A stretch of 64,000 nt of DNA from Gorsachius magnificus (taxonomy: Eukaryota; Chordata; Aves; Pelecaniformes; Ardeidae). This document shows, in pieces, positions 49,245 to 61,500 of the stretch; the first letter of the stretch is position 1, and each line of letters starts with the position of its first letter. Under the pieces are notes generated by a model, which did not search any database, was not told where the DNA came from, and was given only the letters and a program-made list of their open reading frames with translations. Both the position numbers and the translations under genes were made by a program. Location: positions 5,165,385 through 5,229,384 of the forward strand of contig CM067084.1 in NCBI GenBank assembly GCA_034008185.1. Direction: 5' to 3'.

Positions 49245-49301
49245 GAAAAAAAAAAGACTAAAAAAAAAAAAACAAAACCCCACAACCCTCAAAAAACAAA
49301 C
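49245..49301 (+). repeat. A/C-rich low-complexity tract
   Basis: Two A-runs (about ten and twelve bases) separated by GACTA, followed by CAAAACCCCACAACCCTC and AAAAAACAAAC. Nearly free of T and G. Confidence 0.88.
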
Positions 49302-51179
49302 TAGTGCATGCATGCACTGATACAGCTACAGAATCAATTTGGTCTTATTTAAACCTGAAACCTTGGTGCCCAGAAGGCATATCACTTTGGGGAGGGGAAA
49401 AACAAAAAATCACTGAGGTATCACGGGGAATACAGACAGCATTAAAAATGTATTTTGACTGGTCTCTGCTAGCAAACATGGCTTGAGGGTATAATGATGC
49501 TTAATAAGCAAAAGGAATTGCTATAAATACTCAGTCTGAGCTACTAAAATTAGAATATATGGACGGTATATATTCTGATAGGCTTGAGTACAACAGTTCT
49601 GTCTTTTTTTTTTTTTTGGTGGTTTTTTTTCACTTGTGAAGTCAAGAATATCGAAGATATGAAAAACCTTAGCACCTCTGCAGAAAATACTTGTAGTCAT
49701 AGAAGATGTTTCTGTGTTTCAGTTCTCTGTTCAAGATCACCCTATCGTGCAAACCAAAGGCAGCCATGGCTGGCTCTGGTATCCTTTTGATTCCCCACAG
49801 ATTTTTAGGGTATATTCTGGAGCAGTTTCTGTCCATGAGGCGGTCCCGACTTGCTCACAGCTCTCCCTTATTGCTGCGCTCTCCCTTGGCAGCAGCAGTT
49901 GCTGGCACTCAGTTCCTTCCTGAAAACTTCTCACACTCAAAGGGGAGAAAGAAACACCAGAATCAGTGTTAAATAAGCTATGAGATTCTAGGGAAGGTGC
50001 CCCAAGCTCTTCGTGACAAAATACATTGCTTTCTCTCAGCCCCTTTTTTTATTCATGGTTGCCTGCTTACATGGAGAACCTGAAGATGATGAATCTGATG
50101 ATGGCCACATGAAAAAACACAAATTAGGAAGCTAGAATTGTTCCCTTTGCAGTTAGGCCAGTATTATTATAATAACTTGCAGATTTAATGCTGTTTTCTG
50201 AGGGTTCAAATTCCATGTCAAATAAACTGATGGTTGGGGAGGGGGGAAGCAGCACAACACAAGTTCCTTGATGTTTCTGTGTGACTTGGCACATAAATAC
50301 ATTATTAATTTTATTATTTAAATTTGTACATCATACTTACTGCTCTGAAAAGGAAATGAGGATAGTTCATTTCCCAAAGGGTTTTTCGGTGTAAGTGACA
50401 GATGTAGAGATGACAAGACAAACTAGCAAGCCGTAACTTGGAGGGGTTTTGTTGTTAAGTTTTGAAGTAAATCTGTGCAACCTCCTCACTGTATCAGGTT
50501 TAATAAAAGATAAGCACAGAATTTATTTATCATTATGGTGATAATGTAAGCCACTCAAATCCTACACTAATTATTGCTTCATTCTGGGTAGGACTGTAAA
50601 GCAATAGTTATTCCTATTTCATAAAAGGACTTACTAACTTCGAGTAAGATTCTTCAAAGATGGTGAGGTGGGTACCTAATAATGCCTAGGTTTTGAAAAG
50701 TAGTAAGGCAAGTTGCATCATTATTTCCTAATGCTTCTGGAATTATCTGACTGATATTTCTGGTGACTTCTGGAAACCTCAGTAGTTGTTTATTGGTACT
50801 TTTAGGCGCATGAGGTTCTTTCATATTTTGTCTGTGTGGAGCTTAGCTGTCACGCAGGGATACACTCAAAGTGTGTGAATGTCTGGAGTTGTTACTGGCT
50901 TGGAAAGTCTGAGCGGTTCAGCGCCCAGGCATCTCTGAGCAAGTAGGTGTTCCTCTAGCTGATCCCTAGCAGGACTTGTGAGCAAGATCACTGAATACTG
51001 CAGGACAAGAACAGGCTCTGCTCAGAGCAAAAGTGATCGTGCCCCATTGATGGAATGGCAAGCTGCTCAGAACACTGCAACGTTCAAGTGGTGGTCATAT
51101 GATCAGTCCCAGCATCTTTGTACCTCCTCCTTCAACTGTGTTTTTAAAACTGATCTCTCTTGATTTTTTTTCTTTTTAG
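49302..51179. other. Non-coding DNA, no gene seen
   Basis: T14 at 49604-49617. A GC-richer patch at about 49700-49970 carries four overlapping frames of 67-88 codons on both strands, none recognised. Nothing else stands out. Confidence 0.55.
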
Positions 51180-51526
51180 GGAAAAGTCACAGGTGCCTCC
51201 CTATGGAAGCATTTGCATCTGCAAACCTGCAGTAAACAGAGATGGCTTCGTTAGGCCTGAGCATGGTAGCTGTGCCTCAGAGAGGCATGGGACTTCAGAG
51301 CTGCTCTGATTTGAGCACTTCCCCATCTTCATTGGTGCTTTTTGTTTCCTTATTCCTCCAAGCAGTTGCAGGTCAGTGTCATGACTTACACAGCTCCTTA
51401 CCCAGCTTGTTGGTTGCTTTGAATCTCAGAGATACTATACCTCTGCCCACATCATGTATATTCAGCCTAGACCCTGAATTCTGGGCCCCTGAGATTCCCA
51501 CTGGGGACGCCACGGTCTCAAAATGA
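51180..51526 (+). other. Exon-like segment, coding status doubtful
   Basis: A pyrimidine-rich tract ending TTTTTAG puts a plausible splice acceptor at 51178-51179, and CAG|GTCAGT gives a plausible donor at 51372, enclosing 192 bases. An ATG at 51242 in good Kozak context (G at -3, G at +4) opens a 94-codon frame to 51526. I checked all three frames from 51180: each meets a stop before 51371, or, in the ATG's frame, a stop at 51233. An internal coding exon is therefore excluded. A non-coding RNA exon or chance remain possible. Confidence 0.15.
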
Positions 51527-53109
51527 AGTCAGTTGGCATTAGACTTCAAGGAATCCCATCCTTCACTGGTATGCTATCCCTAGTTGCTTTCAAAAGGAAT
51601 CTTTGGAGTCCTGTATAACTTTGGCTCTCTTGGAAACAAGTTACCCTGTTTTATTATTTAGGTTACCTACTTCATAAATAAGTACCAGATTTCAGCCATT
51701 TTGGTAATTGTCTTAGTAGAAAGAAGCTTTTGAAACTATGGTTTGTACTTTCATTTAATCCAGGATGATACTATTTCATACAAGGAGGATTACTGCTGGT
51801 TCTGGCTTTGTCTTAAAGCACTAGCTATATTGAGATATAAAAAAAACCAGCAACAATAATAACTAAAAAGTTACTATTTCTCTGGGGAGCCAGGATTAAA
51901 CATGAATATAACATGCCTCTTTATAACATTTAAGTCACATGGACAACAGAACACAAACTTCTTACACCACCTATGATGAGCCAGTTAAGATAGTCTTTAC
52001 AGATTATTTCCTCATTTTATTAAGTAGTGAATTTAATCCATGTGGAATTTTAATAATTTTAACTGCAGCAGGCAAAGATACTTGTTTTTCTCTTTAATAA
52101 TCAAGTAAAGGATAGGTTGCCTACTGTTCATGTGTTTCAGTGAATTTTAGGCTTAATAAAAGTTGAAATAGGGTGTAATGTTAGTAAAATACAGCAAAAT
52201 TGTATGGAAACATTCCGTATTAGTGTAGGTTTTGAGACACTGTGAATGTATTACTGGATGTTTGGAAAACTAGAATATCACAGCCTATGTGATATGTGCC
52301 CACAGTGTACATATAGACAATAACAGCTTTGAAGAGAAGCAATATTCTTGGAAATGTAAAAATTGTATCAAGTGAATTAGTAGGGTCTTTTCTATTAAAT
52401 AATTCAGGCATGCGAGTATTCATTGATTCCTCCTATGATGGTAGCAGTGGTTGAATCAGTGCTGATCTATGCAAAAAGCTGCTCCCTGTACTGGACAACG
52501 GTGTATTACAGCCGGATGTTACCAGGATGGAAATTCCTACAACCTGAAATGCACAGGTTTATTATATTTTGTCTGGTGTTTATATTTGTGAATTTGAAAT
52601 TGCTTCCTTTTATCCCAGGTTGTATCAGACTTTAATTGGTAGCTTTATTTGTAAAGCATTGAGAAGTTTTTTAATCTGTACATGAGACCGTAGCAAGGAA
52701 GAGTTCACAAAGGACCTTGAAAATTCATATCAAAGACAGCAAGTCATTATCAGTAAAAATGAAAAGCAATACTGAAGTCATAAATAAAATTGGGACTGTC
52801 CTAAAATTCAGGAATAACCTCTCTCTCTTTCCACGCATGCTGTAAAGAATTGAAATTATACAGTTCAGAGCATTTCTCTTATCTGAGCAGTAGGGAGAAA
52901 AAGTACATCTTCCAAAAACCAAATGATGCTTGGATAATTGACGGCATTAGTGCAACCTCATGTAAATAGAAGATGAAGGGTGAGAAGGAGGAAGCAAATA
53001 CCAGAATTTTTATGACTTGATCACTTCTTGAGAAGCTGGAGGCATAACACTCATAAAACATTACAGACACCAAGAGATCTAATGAACGCACGTATAGCAT
53101 CATAAAGAG
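51527..53109. other. Non-coding DNA, no gene seen
   Basis: AT-rich. Frames of 65-79 codons (52220-53118, both strands) without recognisable product. Confidence 0.6.
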
Positions 53110-53290
53110 ATGACACATGCATTAAAGGGGGCTTTATCTGTTGCATAATTGCATCTCAAGTAACATAGAAAGCTGAACATAAGAGCTGCCAACCGAACTC
53201 ATTAAATCAGAGGGAAGTTATACTGCAGAAACCTGATAATTGTGCCATAGTTGTGCTTTAATGGTGCCAGGACATGGATGTGGCAGCAGC
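53110..53290. promoter_or_regulatory. Weak candidate conserved element
   Basis: Non-repetitive sequence with GGGGGCTTTATCTG (GATA-type on the minus strand), TGCATAATTGCATC, CTCATTAAATCAG and TTTAATGGTGCC. No open frame. Proposed on texture only. Confidence 0.25.
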
Positions 53291-54397
53291 AGCCAGTGAG
53301 AGATCTTGCAGCCCAGGGCACCTGGCTTACAGTAGATTCTGGAGCTGTTCCTCATGTAAAAGGAAGAGCAAAAGGAGTAGTAGTATGACTTACACGTTTC
53401 AGAAGTGACAAAATAGTCAGTGTCTTCAAGACAGTGATATAAAAATAACTACTTATTTACCAGGTAGTTTTAGATCAGTCACAGACAGGAAAGCAAGTGA
53501 TTAATTCTTCTATAGGAAGTATGGTCTGTATTGTGAATTCTGTTTTACAATAATGCTGAAATCAAGCCCCCTAATTTTTCTGGTTTGGAAGAATACAATT
53601 CTTGTTTGTACTTACAGATGACATCAATGACGCAATGGAGTTGCACACATCAGCAAACTGCAGTGGTAACCCATAAATAAGAAGCTATGCAATAGCTATA
53701 TTGAATAATGTACAGAAACCGGCCTTATATGTGATTCTGCCTACCCAACAGAAAACTTGAGGAAGCCTCGGATATTACACCATTTTTCTCATTGTAGAGT
53801 TTATAGAAGTTGTGGCATCTGCTGAACAACAGTGTCTGTTCTATGCACTCAAAACTAGCACTGAAATAGTAATTCTTAACAAGGCGTTAATCTGAGTCTG
53901 TGCGTAGCTGCAGCTGACCTTAGAGCACAGCAGCAAATAAACTCCCTGGTGTAAAGTCCCATGCTTTTATTCAGCTTGTCTTCCTAGGGCTGTCTACAAA
54001 GCACAGGTTGTATTCAGGTTGGCAGCCTTGACATTTTTAAAATCTTAATGTTTTATATTTTACTTAATTCAAGTCTTTCTTAGACCTTGTGTTTGCCTCT
54101 GCTCAAATATGTTGATGATCTTGCGAATACACTTCAGGCTGTTAATCAGATCCCACTACTGTGACCTTACAGTCTGCTTTTCTTAAAGGAAAACCACCAA
54201 AGATTATTTGTTGTTGAATTACTACTTTTGCTGCTTACTTTCTGCCTTTGGGTCCTTCTCCCCTTTTTCTTCTCTTGCCTTGTGTGCTTCATCACCTGTG
54301 TGAAGTGATTCCTCTAAATACAAAGGTTTACCAATGTGACTTAATTTTGGATTTCTGAATGGAGGAAACTTTACTGCTCCCTAAAATTTTTACTGGG

Positions 54398-54418
54398 GTG
54401 CGTGTGGGTGTGTGTGTG
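54398..54418 (+). repeat. Imperfect TG microsatellite
   Basis: GTGCGTGTGGGTGTGTGTGTG, interrupted by a C and an extra G. Short. Confidence 0.85.
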
Positions 54419-56655
54419 ATGTAAAGTAAAAACGATTCTTTGTATTTATCTACTTTATAATGTAATAACTACGTTATCTCCTCAAGTTTTCCAGTTCATC
54501 CTGCAAGTACGTATTTTGTTTTTCTACATGGATCTAGGCTAGAACTCACAAAGTTCCAGTTTAGAATGAGCAAAAACTGGAAAAGATTTTGCAGAAAACC
54601 TTTGCTTTCCTCAGAAAATGTTTCTGGCTCTTGTTTTGATTTCTCAAAGGGACATATTTATTTAAACCTACAATATTTAAATCCTGGCATACTGTCATAC
54701 AAGGAACAGTCTCTTACCCTTATTTTTGTATTTACTGGGCTACTTCACTGAATTTCCATTTTTCCATGTTACAATTTCTCGTCATGTGCTGACCCTTCTC
54801 ACCAAAGGGGCAATTCCCTTAATGTAATCAGAGATGTAAGAACTGACAGCAAGCTTTGCTCTAAGTGCTACTACAGGATATTTTGTGGTTATGTAGTTGT
54901 TTTCAAAAACTTCTGTTTGGTTTTGCCAGACATAAAGCTTCCACATGAAGAAAAAAATCTTCCTTGATGCCTCATACCAACTTTATAAGCATTTACTTTT
55001 ACTCTTTGTCTCAAAGTTTTAAATTATTAAAATAATGAGACAAACCCTGATATTCTAACTTGCCTTGAACTCCGATAGCACTAGTGTTTAGGTCTTGTTC
55101 TGCACTTAGTAGCAGCTGTAGTATTTAACTCTGTGTCTACCGCTTTTATGTTTTATTGCATTGGAAAATCAATTCAATGACGAACCTTCAAGAGAAGATT
55201 CCCTCCTTTCTTAAGCATTTGTAGAAAAATACTTCCATTTTTTTCATTGTTCTTTGATTAAGCTCTTAATTAGGCTTGTGTGAAGTGAAAGGGAACAAAT
55301 ACTGTACAGCAAATACGGTCATCACAGCATACCTTCTAAAGCATGGAGTTTCAAGGTTTTACCCACTATAGTGAAGTGTTGGTTTTTTTGTTTTTAGAAG
55401 GTGCTGAACACTATCTGGTAAACATTTTTTCTATCTTATGTGAACCTGGGATACAATACATTCCTTGGACTAACACAGTTTACTTTGTGAAGTATTGCTG
55501 ATAGATGTGACTTATAATTTCTTCACTATACGTTTGTTTTCATGTTAGTAGAATTGAAGCTCGCATGTGGACAGATCCCCAGATTTCTAACCCGATGAGC
55601 ACTTCTAAAACTGAGAAATTGAGAAACTTCCCTTATTGAGCACTTCGGATATGTTCTCACCATGAGATGGCAGCAGTGAGTAACATCTGCCTGCCAACCG
55701 TGTTAACATGAGGTAGTACAGATTTTACTGAAAGCTACGATAAAGTTAACTGACATACTTTACATACACCTTGAAATTAGAAGTATGGGGGACACATATG
55801 GAGCTAATAATCAGAAAACTGGTTAACCATTGTCATCTAAACCGCTTTTTTTCCAACTGAAAGTAGAAGCTGTATGAATGTGAACTGTGCAAAGAATCTA
55901 AGTGCTACAAAGAATGGTTCTAATGTTGATATAAATGAATGTAACTGCATTAACACTATTTATACTTGGCCCTAAAAGTCTTTCTCATTTCAACTCCTTC
56001 TCATGATTTCTTTTTTTTAGCTGTTGGGCTTTTTTTGCCTCATTTTTGCCCCCTTATTTTTTTAGCTCTTTTTGTATTCCATGAAGCATTTACTGCATGG
56101 AATATGTATGAAGTAGCAGGGAAGGGAAGAAGAGATCAAGAGCCAATACCTCTGTGCAAGTTCAATAACTCCTGCAGTTACTGCTTCCTTGGAATACCTC
56201 TATGGGTTTCACAGTACTTGGGATTTTACTGCCTCAGGTTATTGTAGCCACACAAAAAAAGAAGAATAAGGATCAGAGTTCTTTGTAGTCTTAACAGCAG
56301 GTGACATAGCTAGGATGGGGCTGGTCCTGTGAGCTACAGGAGACATCTGCCCTGTGATATCCTCACAGCAGTAGAGAGCGTTTGGAAGTTTAAAGTTTTG
56401 TTCCATATGTGAACTTCCTCAGAGTTGATTTTAAATAATTTTGAAAGTGGTCCTATATGAAATACATAGAAAACACAGGAACAACAAAAGGGCGTTCTTT
56501 CCCTGTAGTCTTGCTCCTTTGCAGAAAGAATATATTTGAAGCTTGTTTGGTCTCGCTTCCCAAAAGGATTTGGTAAGGATCAGATTGGGGTGACCTGCTA
56601 TTTTTGGTTAGAATCCAGGTGAAGGACAGAGTCCAAGTCTGGTACTGCTGCCTAT

Positions 56656-56668
56656 TGTGTGTGTGTGT
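56656..56668 (+). repeat. Short TG microsatellite
   Basis: About six TG units. Likely polymorphic but otherwise unremarkable. Confidence 0.85.
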
Positions 56669-57231
56669 CTGTGGGACACCACTGTTATTGGTTGCATCCC
56701 AGTAAAGAAGGGATGCAGTAGGTGGTGTTGCTGATTCACAGCTGCTGATAACATGCAGGATTTAACATTTTAGTGAGGTCATCAAGATGCCATGTTACAT
56801 TTGGGTATTGGCAAGCTGGAGTCTTGCCACTTGTCACAAAGGACTTCCAGGTCAATCCTGGTTTTTTTTTTTAAATTATGTTCTTCCTTAAGGAGCATAG
56901 GAGACCCAAATCTACTTCTGCTGTCACTAGCTTCCCACTGATTTGAGGACAGATTGAGTAACCACAGGAAGCAGTCCTCCATGGTGATTTTTTTTTTTAT
57001 TACTGTTGTATCCCGCTGTGGAATACAAAAATAAGTGTGAGTAGAAACATGCAAAGCTCACACAGGAAACTACTTGGGTAAATAACTCCACTGTTAAATG
57101 TATTTGCTGGATGCATCTCTGTTGGAGTTCAGTGAATCATTGAAGAGCCTCTGATTTGTGTGGTCTTCATAACCCATTAACAGAAGGAGCTTCTCATTGA
57201 ATTGTAGTGCTCAGTATGTATGATCAAGGAA

Positions 57232-57280
57232 TGTTGGGGTTTTTGTTTTTGTGGTTTGGTGTTTTTTTGTGGTTTTTTTT
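57232..57280 (+). repeat. 49-base G/T-only tract
   Basis: Every base from 57232 to 57280 is G or T, alternating G-clusters with T-runs of up to eight, then AAACC. Strand-asymmetric low complexity rather than a fixed-period repeat. Confidence 0.92.
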
Positions 57281-58449
57281 AAACCTGGCAGAAAAAGGTA
57301 CCTGTTTGCTGTTAGTTCAAATAAAACAGGACCTGAATTTTGTTTTGGTTTTGCTTTACTTGGGTTTTTTTGCCAATAGCATAAGAAGCAATTCAAATTT
57401 CATGCTTCATATTCATGGCTGTTGAAGCAGGGTGTCCTCTCAAGGTAAAATGAAGGAAAAAATATTTTCTGCCTCATATCCCACCCTACAACAGTCTACT
57501 GCAAAATCTCTGAGGTATTTTACTTTCAGGTGTTGTGCTTCTTAGAGAGATTCGTTGTTAGGTCTCTAACATTCAAAAGGTATTTCCAAGCTATTGATTT
57601 AGTGGATGATGCGTTGTCTAATGTGTAAAATAAACTTGAAAACTAAAATCAGGCTCTGATGGTAAAGTTCTGTGACTGTCATAGTATCATGCTACATGTC
57701 TTAAGAGTTTGTTTCCAGACAAATAGCTCTACCCAGTCCCAAAGTGGGCTTTCAAACCAACGAGGTTTATGTAATTGGAAGAAATTAAGAAAACATTGCA
57801 TGGAAAACAATAGCTTCGAGGTAGCCTTTGTCTCTCTGTGCAGATATCGTGGGCAGGGTTTGTAGTATATTTCCTCCATTTCAACATGTGAAAAGTAGAC
57901 AGTCACATGCAGAAGTACAAAAGCAGCAGTAGCTCCACTGCTTTAGTGCAATTACATTTGGTCTGTTCAGCAACATCTCCGATTCTCACTGTGGTATCAC
58001 AATCACAGGAGAAGGGGGAAAACTACAAGCAGACCTCCTACGCATGTGACTAACAGGTTTTTAGGATATACAAAGAGAGACATAGGGGATTTCATGCATA
58101 TTCTGTAGCCTACAAAGAGAAGAAATCAGAAGTGCCAAGTTCACAATTTATAAATTCTTTGCCAAGTAAAAGAAAGAATAGTTGTGTCACTCTGGGAGGT
58201 TTCCTCTTGTCTTTTGAGAGTGGAAGCACAACATGAGATGGGCATTAGGAAAGTGGTTTTAACAGGATGCTTGTATCATGTGACAAACATGGACTCTTCA
58301 GGAGATGCCATGCTTAAATACCCTTCCTGACTCCACCTGCACTCTGGAAAATAGTCCTCAGATCTCTTCAGAGAGCAGAGCTGCTAAGATCCTTATTTAT
58401 GCCGATCCATTCTTGTTGGAGGGTAAAGAGCAGGAAAGTAGAATAAAGT

Positions 58450-58590
58450 AAGATTTCTCTGGAGATATTCAACCCCGGCCTGGATGAAGTCCTGTGTAAC
58501 ATGCTTTAGGAGAACCTGCTTTAGCAGGGGGGTTGGACTAGATCATCTCCTGAGGTCCCTTCCAACCCTTGCGATTCTGTGTGATTCAAA
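58450..58590 (+). mobile_element. CR1 LINE 3' terminus
   Basis: The best-preserved transposon here. It reads CTGGAGATATTCAA, GCCTGGATGAAGTCCTGTG, AACCTGCTTTAGCAGGGG, GGTTGGACTAGATCATCTCC, GAGGTCCCTTCCAACCC, then GCGATTCTGTGTGATTC. This matches the CR1 3' untranslated end, including the terminal ATTCTRTG octamer. It is 5'-truncated to about 140 bases, non-autonomous and carries no coding sequence. It is the strongest single pointer to a sauropsid, probably avian, genome. Confidence 0.95.
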
Positions 58591-61500
58591 CTCTGCTCAG
58601 TTTTAGGGACAGCTTGAACAGTGCCAGTTGATATCAGAAACCCTGCTGCCCACAGTCCATTTTCCTGATTAAAACATACTAATTAAACTGAGTCATGGTC
58701 ATTAAAAAACACAACTAGGAGGCTCTGTGGTTTTCCGTTTTCTTTACATAATTAATCCAGGTTTAAAAAGAAAATCAGAGGCTAGATTCCAATACATACT
58801 GTGTTGGGACTCTGAAATAACTGCATCACATCAGTGCAGTTACTTGATACATCTAGGTAAGTGAGATTACAATCTGACTCTAGGCCCATTCAGTGGAGTT
58901 TGCTGCTTGTTTCACTTCTTATTTGGGAAAGTTGGGAAAGAAATGGAAGTTTGCCTTCAATGAATCTAACCTTCCAGAGCCCTTCATTAGCACTACAAAA
59001 ACTTGATCTCTGTAGTTGACGTGTAATAGTCTGTAAGAGTTTACAGATAGAAGCATTGTGGTTTATTTGTACAAGTTTGATTTTGCCTAGAGATAAAGCA
59101 GGGCATATAATCAAAGAATGCTGGCAGCTAAGTAGTTAGACTGCTACAGAGATTGCAAAACTGCTTCAATTCTTATTTCTTTCCTTTAGTGAAAATATGC
59201 TTCTCCAAGAAATTAAACTGACAACACTGAGGGAGATTCCACGTATGACTGGGTTTTGTACAATGGGCAATGGCATCCAGAAGTCGGAGGCATTTGCAAG
59301 TAAAAAAGAATAGCTCTGTTCTTAGCTCTACCAGTACAAAGTTATGGGCTTGATCTATAAAATTCAAATGGATTTCATTTATATCACTCTAGCTCAGGTG
59401 CTCTGTGATGCTGGAAAATTCCCTTAAATTGTCAGCCTGCTTTTGCTTAACTTTAAGAACTTGGGTCTGGTAACTTCGTCACTTACCTAGAGTTAGAAGC
59501 TGTTCTGTTCTAGTTCCTCTTGCGGTCAGTGAGGATTTGAATTACCCCATGACTATTTCTAGCCACTACACACCTAAGGAGTGTAAGTGGCTTAGGTAGG
59601 CATAGGTGGCTAAAGGCAGATAGGATGACTCCTAGATGCTTTGATGTGCTTGGTAAATGAATAGGACAGGAACAAAAATATTTGTGTTTCTAAGAGATCT
59701 TGTGAGGCTTTCTTTACATGGGGAAGAGAGCTAGATATGACTGCAGTTCTTAGTTGCTTCCAAAATAAAAATTAAAAATATATATTAATAATATATAATA
59801 AATCATACTAGATAATGTCTTGAAAGCAAATTAATCAAGTCCCCATTATCCTCAAAATTATTGCTATTAACAAAAAGCAAGAAATTGCATACCACCATTG
59901 CGTTGATTTATTGCTAGTGACTGTGTACAGCATCCAGTGTATTGATAAGCAAAGTAACTGAGGTACAGCACTGGCAAGTCCAGATTTTTTCCAGATCCTT
60001 CAATACTTAGTTATTCAGACTGCAGAAGGGGAAGTTTTGCATGTTGCCTAAGGCAGCCTACAGACAGAGTGCGTGATGTAACCCATCCGTGAGAGCCAAC
60101 AGCTCTAAATTCTGTAGCTTTGCCTAATTATTCAGTCTGTGTCATTGTGAATAGACTATTTCTGTTGAGGTGAGAAAGAAAAACAGCTTTCAGGGTAGGA
60201 TTTCTGGTGGTTTCATAGGGAGTTGCGTGACTAAACACTAATTGAGGTTCTGAGGTTTAGTGCTCATTTCCCAACAACTCCTTTTGAAATTTCAGCTTTG
60301 GAATGTAAAGCTTCTGTACTGATTTTAAAAGCTTATCTGCATTTGTAAAACAGAAAAGTATGAATTTTTTTACTTTCAAATTAATACTTTGGGTTTCTGG
60401 CCACTCGTCATGATTTTCCCTATACAGGCGTGTGCTCTCATTGGAAAACTGGTGTTTGACAGAAGCTTCATGTTTCTGTCCAGAGCACTGCCTGGAAAGT
60501 AAAAACTGAATCTGACTGTTTACTCTGAGCTCTGGGCTACTAAATTCAGTTGTAATGGTATGCAGTTGAGCTACCTCAAAGCCAGCTCAGATGAGAGATG
60601 GCCTGCAGTTTAGATGTACCCAGATTTATAGGATTGAGGCTTTCTTCTTTGCCACATCAGGAGCAAAACACTGACAACAGAAGTGTCTATGCATGTGCCA
60701 GGCTGTGATCCAGGAACCTTCTCGAAAGAGGACATCCTGCTACACTATATGATTCGAAGTGGCAGCAATTAAAACAAAGAATAGACAAATTTAGAACTTG
60801 AGACCTAACTCTGTTTGCGGTTTTACTAGCAGTTATCTGTCCTAAGAGACAATGTTACTAGTCCATTGGTTTTTAAGATTTTTTTAATCAATTTAGCGAT
60901 ACAAACTGTTGACGTGAATGAACTGGGAGCTCTCTGTACTTTTTCTGTGGCATTATGATATTGTCCTGCTTGAGAGAGTCAGGATGAGTTACTTGTGAGA
61001 AAAAATTTCTTGCTGATATGCATTTGTCTATACTATTCCTTCTTGATGATGGGAGAGCTGAAGTTTGTAGAAAAACACATTTCTGTGGTGCAATTTAGTT
61101 AGTGTTGGCTGAATCATAAATTGAATGAAGTATTTTTCCATAATATTCCCTAATATACCCGTGGATTGAATATGTTCCTCAGATTATTTTTTTTTTGCAT
61201 ATTGAGGTAGAGAATGTAAGGGGGAAAGGGAGTATTGATCGTACTCTGGAAGGGAGGAAAAATAGATTTATTTTTTTCTTCTTGAAATTAAGTACATTTT
61301 GTAGCGCAAAACCTGCTGAACTAGGTTTATTTTTATTATGTATTTATCTTCTGAAATTCTAAAACTTCCTAGGAAAATGTCAGTTTATCAAATTCAATTA
61401 TGCAACCTTCAGACTTACTAAAACCTTACACTTTTCTACTTCCCACATGCTTTCTATATTTAAGAAGAGCCTCTTCTGCAGTAACTAGCCTTGACAGAGA

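Larger units (their letters stand above)
53291..58449. other. Non-coding DNA, no gene seen
   Basis: A long featureless stretch. TG microsatellites occur at 54398-54418 and 56656-56668, and a G/T-only run at 57232-57280. Frames up to 93 codons (55966-56247) and 90 codons (56782-57054, -) are not recognised. Confidence 0.6.

Noticed and set aside
49700..49970. GC-richer patch with four overlapping frames as a coding exon
   Set aside because: Frames overlap on both strands without any recognisable protein, and no consistent acceptor-donor pair was found.
50585..50660. Possible MIR fragment (TTATTCCTATTTCATAAAAGG)
   Set aside because: Too short and diverged. The similarity does not continue on either side.
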